From Nostoc sp. CHAB 5715 (lineage in GTDB: Bacteria > Cyanobacteriota > Cyanobacteriia > Cyanobacteriales > Nostocaceae), in assembly GCF_020829685.1 (NCBI RefSeq), contig NZ_JAIVFR010000309.1:1-7349 (forward strand): a DNA stretch of 7,349 nt, in the 5' to 3' direction. The first letter of the stretch is position 1; every line of letters begins with the position of its first letter. Shown here in pieces: positions 1 through 4,434 of this stretch. A program made the position numbers and the translations under genes. The notes beneath the pieces were generated by a model. The model was not told the DNA's origin. It ran no database searches and saw only the letters and a list, made by a program, of their open reading frames with translations.

Positions 1-141
1 CATATTTGCTGGTGAGTCATTCTTACTATTATGTAATAAAGAATACTCAAAACCAATCCTTGATTGCGGTTGTTTAACTTGCCTACTTATAATCATTGGC
101 ATTGCTGGGAAGTCCGGGGACTTGGTTTTACTTTTACCCAT
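1..141 (-). CDS. Partial hypothetical gene, 5' end only, runs off the left edge
   Basis: On the minus strand an ATG at 141-139 opens a frame with no stop for 47 codons up to the window edge, so only the N-terminus is visible. The peptide begins MGKSKTKSPDFPAMPMIISR and continues with a polar stretch (about residues 21-47) containing IGFEYSLLH. It is hydrophilic and lysine-rich at the start, with no signal peptide or membrane segment. The nearest in-frame upstream stop is a TAA four codons before the ATG, so the start lies at 141 or at an internal Met (codon 14 or 16). I see no clear Shine-Dalgarno sequence. The tail of another open frame overlaps this start by 8 nt. I do not recognise the family. 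A frame of this length can occur by chance in such AT-rich DNA, so confidence is moderate. Confidence 0.45.
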   Translation of the reverse strand, partial: MGKSKTKSPDFPAMPMIISRQVKQPQSRIGFEYSLLHNSKNDSPANM

Positions 142-268
142 GTGTATATGATCTTAACTCATTCTCTTGCTGACCTTGATGGTTTTCAACAATAACACCT
201 AAATAATTTTGATTTTTGAAGGTTTTTGCCTGATGATGGCTAGGGAAAAGGCAGGAGAGGAAAAAGAG
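134..268 (-). pseudogene. Open frame lacking a start codon, possible remnant or coupled upstream ORF
   Basis: A minus-strand frame is open for 44 sense codons between an in-frame TAA at 271-269 and its own TAA at 136-134. Its C-terminal part reads NYLGVIVENHQGQQENEL followed by RSYTHG. There is no ATG, GTG or TTG in the frame, so it cannot be translated conventionally as it stands. The stop overlaps the ATG of the left-edge gene by 8 nt, the arrangement of translationally coupled genes. Two readings are possible: the 3' remnant of a gene whose 5' end was lost or shifted (the purine/pyrimidine repeat at 251-298 overlaps its 5' end), or a chance open frame. No family is recognised. Confidence 0.18.
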
Positions 269-298
269 TTATTAAACAATAATTCTTTCTCTCCCTGC
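251..298. repeat. Imperfect inverted repeat of purine/pyrimidine tracts
   Basis: A purine tract at 251-267 (GCAGGAGAGGAAAAAGA) is mirrored by a pyrimidine tract at 284-298 (TCTTTCTCTCCCTGC). The centre (TTATT, AAAC, AATAA) can also pair. Together they can fold into a long imperfect stem with small bulges. It lies 55-100 nt downstream of the 72-residue gene on the minus strand. It has no U-tract, so it is not a standard intrinsic terminator. It may be a dispersed intergenic repeat or a transcript-end hairpin. Confidence 0.45.
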
Positions 299-353
299 TC
301 CCCCTGCCCACCTCAACAAATAACTTTCTCTTTTGCGAACCCTATTGGAAGTA

Positions 354-572
354 TCAGCAAGATTTATATGGTAGCGGAAATTCCATAAGCACGTTAGATG
401 AGGACGCTTCTCGTTTAATTTTACCTGCCCGAACTGCATCGTATAAAGCTGCGAGGGCTGACAAATCCTCTTCCTTCCAGCATTTAGTGACAAGCACTTG
501 ATGGAGTAATCCCTCAGATTCAACACTAAGATATCCAGTTTGGAAAGCAGATTCAACGAGTGTGCGAATCAT
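354..572 (-). CDS. Small hypothetical protein, 72 residues
   Basis: The 72-residue product starts MIRTLVESAFQTGYLSVESE, is helix-prone throughout and has balanced charge. Its middle (about residues 30-55) reads like two short helices with the segment ALAALYDAVRAGKIKREA. There is no signal peptide, membrane segment, cysteine cluster or recognisable DNA-binding motif. It looks like one of the short conserved proteins of unknown role common in Nostoc-type genomes, but I cannot name it. ATG 572 is the first possible start: the codons back to the upstream in-frame stop include no ATG, GTG or TTG. No Shine-Dalgarno sequence is evident. The overlapping 94-residue frame at 272-556 is considered a shadow because of its tryptophan/arginine-rich, low-complexity C-terminus. 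Two CRP-like sites and a -10-like box lie upstream, which supports a real, regulated gene. Confidence 0.62.
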   Translation of the reverse strand: MIRTLVESAFQTGYLSVESEGLLHQVLVTKCWKEEDLSALAALYDAVRAGKIKREASSSNVLMEFPLPYKSC

Positions 573-628
573 CTTGGTTAGGACAGAGTAAACAAATTGT
601 TATGTCAAGTGTGGAACATTTCCCTTTG

Positions 629-634
629 ATAATA
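629..634 (-). promoter_or_regulatory. Candidate -10 box (TATTAT) for the 72-residue gene
   Basis: On the minus strand this reads TATTAT, one mismatch from TATAAT. It would put the transcription start near 621-623 and leave a leader of about 50 nt before ATG 572. No good -35 is present, which suits an activator-dependent promoter: the proximal CRP-like dyad is centred about 42-44 bp upstream of that start. A perfect TTGACA also exists at 608-603 but has no -10 at proper spacing. Confidence 0.33.
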
Positions 635-657
635 ATTGATATGGAACATGAGTATCA

Positions 658-673
658 TGTGATTATCATTACA
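658..673. promoter_or_regulatory. CRP/FNR-family-type binding site, proximal
   Basis: TGTGATTATCATTACA matches the cAMP-receptor-protein consensus TGTGA-N6-TCACA at 9 of 10 positions. Cyanobacterial CRP homologues (SYCRP1, AnCrpA) are known to use this consensus. If the -10 box at 629-634 is used, the dyad centre falls near -42 to -44, the class II activator position. A separate dyad, ACATGA-GTA-TCATGT at 646-660, overlaps its edge. Confidence 0.45.
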
Positions 674-680
674 CCTAATT

Positions 681-696
681 AGTGATTTAGATCACA
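681..696. promoter_or_regulatory. CRP/FNR-family-type binding site, distal
   Basis: AGTGATTTAGATCACA matches TGTGA-N6-TCACA at 9 of 10 positions. It also contains the FNR-like core TGAT-N4-ATCA. Its centre is 23 bp from that of the proximal site, roughly two helical turns. The only downstream gene in either direction before another transcription unit is the 72-residue gene on the minus strand. Confidence 0.5.
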
Positions 697-759
697 ACAA
701 TCGGTTACAATATGATATCTTGGTGCATCTATCTATTCATATACGTAGATATTAGTTAC

Positions 760-793
760 AAAAAACTTCAATGCGACTACTGAGGTAGCGCAT
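760..793 (-). terminator. Candidate intrinsic terminator of the Nif3 transcript
   Basis: On the minus strand ATGCG-CTAC-CTCA-GTAG-T-CGCAT forms a 9-bp stem with one bulged base and a four-base loop (771-793). Five bases later come six T residues (765-760). It lies about 70 nt downstream of the Nif3 stop codon. The short gap between stem and T-tract weakens the case slightly. Confidence 0.5.
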
Positions 794-863
794 AATTCGA
801 CAATATTAAAAGATAGAAAAACTTTTAAGCAAAGTATCCAAAAATATAGTGAGATATAAGCAA

Positions 864-1652
864 TCAAGCAAAAAACTGGCGGAAATCTTCATCCTTTTGA
901 CTTAATTGCACCCAGTCTAAGTTTAAAGACTGGAATTTTTGCACCAAGCGATCGCAAGCCGGACGTTCGGTAGCGTAATGTCCGGCATCGATTAAAATGA
1001 GATTGCGATCGCGGCTTTCTTGAAACTGATGAAACTTACAGTCAGAAGTCAAATAAGCTTGGGCGCCACTTTTGGCGACGGCTGAAATGAAACTAGCCCC
1101 CGAACCACCCAAAACAGCAACTCGTGAAATTGTTTGTTGCAAATCAGCACTTGGGGAAAAAATCAAATTAGGGGGAGCAAGTCGCCCTTGAATGGCTGCG
1201 AGTAATTCCTGTAATGTCAAAAATGGCTCTAGCAAACCAATACGACCATATCCTAACCCTGCTTGTGTAGGTTGTATAGGAGTAACTTCTTTTAGTTCTA
1301 AAATTTGAGCCAAAACATCAGCAGTACCATCCTGCACTTGGTCGAAATTGGTGTGGGCAGTGTAAATACCAATATTGTGGGTAAAGGATAACCGTACCAT
1401 TTCTGCGATCGCTTCACCAGTGCGTAAAGATTTGGGAGGATTAAAAATCAATGGATGATGGGCAAATATCAGGTTAGCATTAAGAGCGATCGCTTCCTGC
1501 ATTACTGCCAAAGTCGGTGTCAAACATACCAAAACCCGTGCTTTTTCCTGCAACACTCCTGGTTCAATCTGCCACCCGCAATTATCCCAGCTTTCACACC
1601 AAGCGGGATTTGCCCATGCTTCAAACCAAGTAATTAAGTCAGCAATTTTCAT
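864..1652 (-). CDS. Nif3-like dinuclear metal center protein (YbgI/YqfO family)
   Basis: This 262-residue protein belongs to the Nif3/YbgI family, cytosolic ring-shaped hexamers with two metal ions per subunit. Databases often label members 'GTP cyclohydrolase 1 type 2', but their physiological substrate remains unsettled. Visible motifs in order: SWDNCGWQ (residues 21-28, usually WDNxGLQ), AHHPLIF (64-70) with H65 and H66, YTAHTNFD (97-104) with H100 and D104, a glycine-rich GGSG (182-185), TSDCKFH (202-208) and DAGHYATE (222-229) with H225 and E229. H65, H66, D104, H225 and E229 are the expected metal ligands, so the site appears complete. The length matches the compact bacterial form without the inserted PII/CutA-like domain of longer members. 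ATG 1652 is preceded by a weak purine stretch (GAAGAAA). The gene follows the 249-residue protein by 39 nt and probably shares its transcript. It carries four HIP1 octamers. Confidence 0.93.
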   Translation of the reverse strand: MKIADLITWFEAWANPAWCESWDNCGWQIEPGVLQEKARVLVCLTPTLAVMQEAIALNANLIFAHHPLIFNPPKSLRTGEAIAEMVRLSFTHNIGIYTAHTNFDQVQDGTADVLAQILELKEVTPIQPTQAGLGYGRIGLLEPFLTLQELLAAIQGRLAPPNLIFSPSADLQQTISRVAVLGGSGASFISAVAKSGAQAYLTSDCKFHQFQESRDRNLILIDAGHYATERPACDRLVQKFQSLNLDWVQLSQKDEDFRQFFA

Positions 1653-1673
1653 AACTATATTTCTTCAGCAATT

Positions 1674-1731
1674 TTTAATTTTAATTGCTAATCAGTGTTT
1701 CTGTGGTTGAATATTTAATTTTAATGCTAAT
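1674..1731. repeat. Short direct repeat bracketing a stop codon
   Basis: TTTAATTTTAATTGCTAAT (1674-1692) recurs as TTTAATTTTAATGCTAAT (1714-1731), identical except for one T. The second copy encodes the C-terminal residues of the 249-residue protein and the first begins at its stop codon. A local duplication may have changed the C-terminal tail of that protein. Confidence 0.6.
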
Positions 1732-2441
1732 TGCTGGCGCATTTCTTGGAAAGGTTTGTTCCAGACAGGGCTAGCATTCCAGTTCCACACTGTTACTGGA
1801 ATCAGTTCTTCTTGGGCAAGACAAGTTAGCAGACGATATTCATCTTCTGGTTCACGAGAAAAAGTGAAGGGATTACGGTAGCCTGTGTCACATAGTTTAT
1901 AAGATGTGATTTGTCCGTGATTAATCCGTTGTAAAAGTTCTTTACCTTTGACGAGCAAATAATCCAAAAAAACCGGACTAAAAGGCTCTATGTGTGCGCG
2001 TTTTTGTGGTTCTTTTTGTACCCATCTTGCCCACTCAAACCCATACATAAAATCGTGAACGTAACGGAAGCGCATTTCCGTTTTATTTCCGAACATTTCT
2101 GTAAGAGAAACCATCTTTTCACCAAAAGATTTTAAAAAAACTATAGCACCTTCATCTGCTACTAAAGCCTGCCTTAGCATACTGCTTACCAGAAAATCAA
2201 AATCCCAGAATATGTTTTCTGGAAAGTTTTGTAACTGAGTACAGACTATGCTTTCGAGAGTTTCTTGAAGGTTTATGAGGAGTTCAATATCAGTTTTTTG
2301 TTCAGTAATTAAATTTTCCAATTCTGCGAAACTGGTAATTAATGTTTTTTTAGGATTAAGTGATAAGAGGTTAATAGACTGTTGGGCAAGGATTTCATCA
2401 ATAAATTTGAAAGTATGAATCGGTGTCAGTTCTTGCTTCAT
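1692..2441 (-). CDS. Conserved-looking protein of unknown function, 249 residues
   Basis: I do not recognise a named domain. The protein has no signal peptide or membrane span and looks cytosolic and mostly helical. The first 70 residues are leucine-rich and amphipathic. The centre (about 75-145) is rich in aromatic residues and contains NIFWDFDFLVSSMLRQAL and RFRYVHDFMYGFEWARWV, dense W/F/Y/R segments typical of a conserved core. Residues 155-172 (SPVFLDYLLVKGKELLQR) form another probable helix, and the C-terminal third has PVTVWNWNASPVWNKPF. ATG 2441 is the natural start; upstream there is AT-rich non-coding DNA and no clear Shine-Dalgarno sequence. The gene lies 39 nt upstream of the Nif3-like gene on the same strand, so co-transcription is likely, but this does not reveal its function. 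A near-exact direct repeat straddles its stop codon. Confidence 0.85.
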   Translation of the reverse strand: MKQELTPIHTFKFIDEILAQQSINLLSLNPKKTLITSFAELENLITEQKTDIELLINLQETLESIVCTQLQNFPENIFWDFDFLVSSMLRQALVADEGAIVFLKSFGEKMVSLTEMFGNKTEMRFRYVHDFMYGFEWARWVQKEPQKRAHIEPFSPVFLDYLLVKGKELLQRINHGQITSYKLCDTGYRNPFTFSREPEDEYRLLTCLAQEELIPVTVWNWNASPVWNKPFQEMRQQLALKLNIQPQKH

Positions 2442-2594
2442 AGTAATTGAAATAGCCCAGACAGCTTACACTAAATATTAGCTTATATCGAAACAAGTAA
2501 ATTTTGAAATAATCACAAATAAACTTTACTTTTTAATTTACAAATTTATACGAATTATTTAGTATGGATTTGATTAGTTTTCATAACAAAGCGA

Positions 2595-2629
2595 TCGCGG
2601 TGAAATTTATTTAATGCATATCACCGCGA
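2595..2629. terminator. 9-bp GC-rich hairpin in the spacer, possible terminator of the Uma2 gene
   Basis: TCGCGGTGA (2595-2603) and TCACCGCGA (2621-2629) form a perfect 9-bp stem around a 17-nt AT-rich loop, overlapping a HIP1 octamer. It lies about 95 nt after the Uma2 stop on the minus strand. What follows has only a short broken T-run (GCTTTGTT), so termination is uncertain. The rest of spacer 2442-2722 is AT-rich, has a small TACCC-AAA-GGGTA dyad at 2643-2655, and shows no gene. Confidence 0.35.
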
Positions 2630-2722
2630 GTTTATGAGATTATACCCAAAGGGTAAGCGGGATAACCAGAGTATTTAAACTCTATAGAACTCTACCTTAA
2701 ATAAATAAAACTTGAGAATCAC

Positions 2723-3355
2723 CTATCCAGAAATATGTACAACCAATTCTCTTAAATGACTGCGTTGGCGGTGTTCCCAAATATAAATTCCTTGCCAAGT
2801 TCCCAAAAATAAGCCCATTACATCAATCCAATGACGACCATTTTCGTCGGGTTGCTTTAACTCATAGCGTTTATTTTCCAGTTGATAATATTCCAATAAA
2901 CCGCCATCTGGTTCAAAAATTGTGTAGATGGGAATCTGCAAAATTTGCTCGTAGAAAAACCATTTTCCTGGTGGATAAGTTCGCTTTACCGAATATTCTC
3001 CACCCTCAGTATCCGATAGAAATTCGATGGCGATCGCTGGGATATCTCCTTCTAAATTGGGTGTATAACTTTTGCGATTACCCACAACTTGATTTACCGA
3101 TGGCACATAAACCCAGTCAGGTGCTTTGGCAATAAATTGCCCGTTGACTGTCGCGCAAAGACCAAAGTTGGAAGCGATCAACATTTGGGGTTGGATGAAT
3201 CCACTGATTTCTAGGCTTTCACGCAAAGCACCAGCCAAAAGTGGCTGACCTGTATTCTCCACTGGTTCATCCTCTAGTTTAAAATCCTTGGGCAAGGCTT
3301 CCCAAGAAATTACCAGTTCAGTTTGGGATTTGGCTTCACTGAGTTGGGTTGCCAT
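2723..3355 (-). CDS. Uma2 family endonuclease-fold protein (DUF820)
   Basis: This 210-residue protein matches the Uma2/DUF820 family, PD-(D/E)XK nuclease-like proteins hugely expanded in cyanobacteria. Their biological role is largely unknown and nuclease activity is mostly inferred from the fold. With ATG 3355 as residue 1, the key motifs are KAPDWVYVP (77-85) with D80, AIAIEFLSD (107-115) with E111, and the cyanobacterial signature around TYPPGKWFFYEQI (126-138) with K131 and Y136. IPIYTIFEPDGGLLEYYQL (141-159) follows. D80 and E111 are the probable metal-binding acids and K124 or K131 the likely lysine. The core looks intact. A GTG at 3361 would add two residues, but ATG 3355 is preferred; neither start has a clear Shine-Dalgarno sequence. 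The gene appears monocistronic, with 193 nt to the toxin gene upstream and 281 nt to the next gene. Confidence 0.9.
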   Translation of the reverse strand: MATQLSEAKSQTELVISWEALPKDFKLEDEPVENTGQPLLAGALRESLEISGFIQPQMLIASNFGLCATVNGQFIAKAPDWVYVPSVNQVVGNRKSYTPNLEGDIPAIAIEFLSDTEGGEYSVKRTYPPGKWFFYEQILQIPIYTIFEPDGGLLEYYQLENKRYELKQPDENGRHWIDVMGLFLGTWQGIYIWEHRQRSHLRELVVHISG

Positions 3356-3548
3356 AAACACAGTATGAATTTATTTTTGATCTTATCGCGTGGGGTTATT
3401 TATATGCGCCTTTATAAAGAATTGGTATAAGAATAACTATATTTGTCGTTTCTTTACTTCCTGGTTTGTATGGCTAAAGCCCCAACTATGAACGTTTTTT
3501 ATTATGGTTTTAAGTAAATATTTTAGAAGGTTTAGTTAGATGATATAT

Positions 3549-3932
3549 TTACCATTCAACAGATACACTATAACTAGAAAAATTTGTATCTTTACTTATT
3601 AAAATAGCATTTTCACTCTGAGCTTGTGAAATTAACAACCTATCAAATGGATCTTTATGGTGTAAAGGTAACTGTCCTAGCATTAAAACATGATTAATTT
3701 TAACTCCAATAAATTCTATTCCATTATTTTGCTGCTGGTGAATAATATCAGGTAAAGACTGATTTAATGTTAATTTTCCTAATTGAGTTTTAATTTGAAT
3801 CTCCCAGAGACTCACAACACTTACTAACCGAACGTTTTCTGGATTTAATAACAATTCTAAAACCCGTTCTGAAAGTTTTTTGGAGTCACTATCCCACCAA
3901 ATAAAGGTATGAGTATCTAACAGAAATTTCAT
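3549..3932 (-). CDS. vapC: VapC-type toxin, PIN domain ribonuclease
   Basis: This 127-residue PIN-domain protein closely resembles the cyanobacterial Sll0205-like VapC group. Such toxins are metal-dependent RNases that block translation when the antitoxin is lost. With ATG 3932 as residue 1, MKFLLDTHTFIWW gives D6, SLWEIQIK gives E44, HHKDPFDRLL gives D94 and D97, and LISKDTNF gives D115, so the acidic active site is complete. A TTG at 3941 would extend it by three residues. ATG 3932 is preferred because the protein then begins MKFLLDTH as in relatives and the ATG overlaps the antitoxin stop (ATGA), the usual coupled arrangement. It is full length for the family, with no frameshift. No terminator is obvious downstream. 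Confidence 0.94.
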   Translation of the reverse strand: MKFLLDTHTFIWWDSDSKKLSERVLELLLNPENVRLVSVVSLWEIQIKTQLGKLTLNQSLPDIIHQQQNNGIEFIGVKINHVLMLGQLPLHHKDPFDRLLISQAQSENAILISKDTNFSSYSVSVEW

Positions 3933-4168
3933 GATAACCAAAATTCATCAGGTAAAGGTTCATCAAAATCATCACTCATAACCATAGCACCCAAATTTAA
4001 CCCAGCTTTAGGGATAATTTTTTCTTGCACAGAAGCAAAAGGAATCACCTTAGCAAAAGGTTTATCTCCATTAGTTAAAATAATTTCTGTATTATCATCT
4101 TGCATCAAGGATAATAAATCAGAAATGCTGATAGAAATTTGTTGAATATCAATATTTTTTGTTGTCAT
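3929..4168 (-). CDS. Phd/YefM-like antitoxin of the VapC pair
   Basis: This 79-residue protein is the partner of the PIN toxin. Its N-terminal half (IDIQQISISISDLLSLMQ, then TEIILTNGDKPFAKVIPF, about residues 27-44) has the helix-then-strand pattern of the Phd/YefM-type DNA-binding fold. The acidic, tryptophan-containing C-terminus (MSDDFDEPLPDEFW, residues 64-77) is the type that wraps around and blocks a PIN toxin. Such antitoxins normally also repress their own operon. ATG 4168 is preceded by a strong Shine-Dalgarno sequence (AGAGGTG), fitting higher synthesis of antitoxin than toxin. The stop overlaps the toxin ATG by four bases. Confidence 0.88.
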   Translation of the reverse strand: MTTKNIDIQQISISISDLLSLMQDDNTEIILTNGDKPFAKVIPFASVQEKIIPKAGLNLGAMVMSDDFDEPLPDEFWLS

Positions 4169-4201
4169 GATTACACCTCTAAAGTGTCTACTTCTATTCT
4201 A
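4169..4201 (-). promoter_or_regulatory. Leader of the toxin-antitoxin operon: -10-like box and ribosome binding site
   Basis: On the minus strand AGAGGTG (4180-4174) lies five bases before ATG 4168 and is the best Shine-Dalgarno sequence in the window. A TAGAAT -10-like hexamer is at 4201-4196. No convincing -35 is present at 16-18 bp; the nearest, TTGATC at 4227-4222, would leave 20 bp. The ribosome site is well supported and the promoter is tentative. Confidence 0.45.
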
Positions 4202-4277
4202 ACTGAACCGTATTGACATCAGATCAACATTTTATTCAGGCGGGTTTTCGAGCTTTATTACTTGAAAATTAGATGAT

Positions 4278-4344
4278 GCGTTACTTCGTTAACGCTACGC
4301 GATCGCAATTCCTCGTAGGTTGGGTTGACGTAAGGAAACCCAAC
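4278..4344. repeat. Two adjacent short hairpin repeats (dispersed intergenic repeat type)
   Basis: GCGTTA-CTTCGT-TAACGC (4278-4295) is followed by a HIP1 octamer (4299-4306) and then GTTGGGTT ... AACCCAAC (4319-4326 and 4337-4344), an 8-bp stem with a 10-nt loop. The GTAGGTTGGGTTGA...AACCCAACA type of sequence is familiar from intergenic DNA of Nostoc-like genomes. The rest of spacer 4169-4434 shows no gene. The plus-strand open frame at 4273-4461 is read through this repeat and is not credible as a protein. Confidence 0.6.
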
Positions 4345-4434
4345 ATCCATTGCTTTGTATTCAATGATTGCGCCCTTACTCAAGTCGCCTGTGATTTGAT
4401 CGTCGATCCCTCAAGCATTAACTCCCCATTTCTC

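Noticed and set aside
272..556. 94-residue minus-strand open frame
   Set aside because: It overlaps the more protein-like 72-residue frame and its C-terminus is translated from the low-complexity pyrimidine tract; treated as a shadow.
603..608. Perfect TTGACA on the minus strand as a -35 box
   Set aside because: No acceptable -10 hexamer at 15-19 bp; the TATTAT box with CRP-like dyads fits better.
1455..1637. 60-residue plus-strand open frame
   Set aside because: It lies antisense inside the clearly coding Nif3-like gene and has no protein-like features.
2920..3135. 71-residue plus-strand open frame
   Set aside because: Antisense to the core motifs of the Uma2 gene.
3470..3479. GGCTAAAGCC dyad downstream of the toxin gene
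   Set aside because: Only four base pairs and no T-tract; too weak to call a terminator.
4398..4408. GATCGTCGATC odd palindrome
   Set aside because: Short, overlaps HIP1-like composition, and has no neighbouring promoter to regulate.
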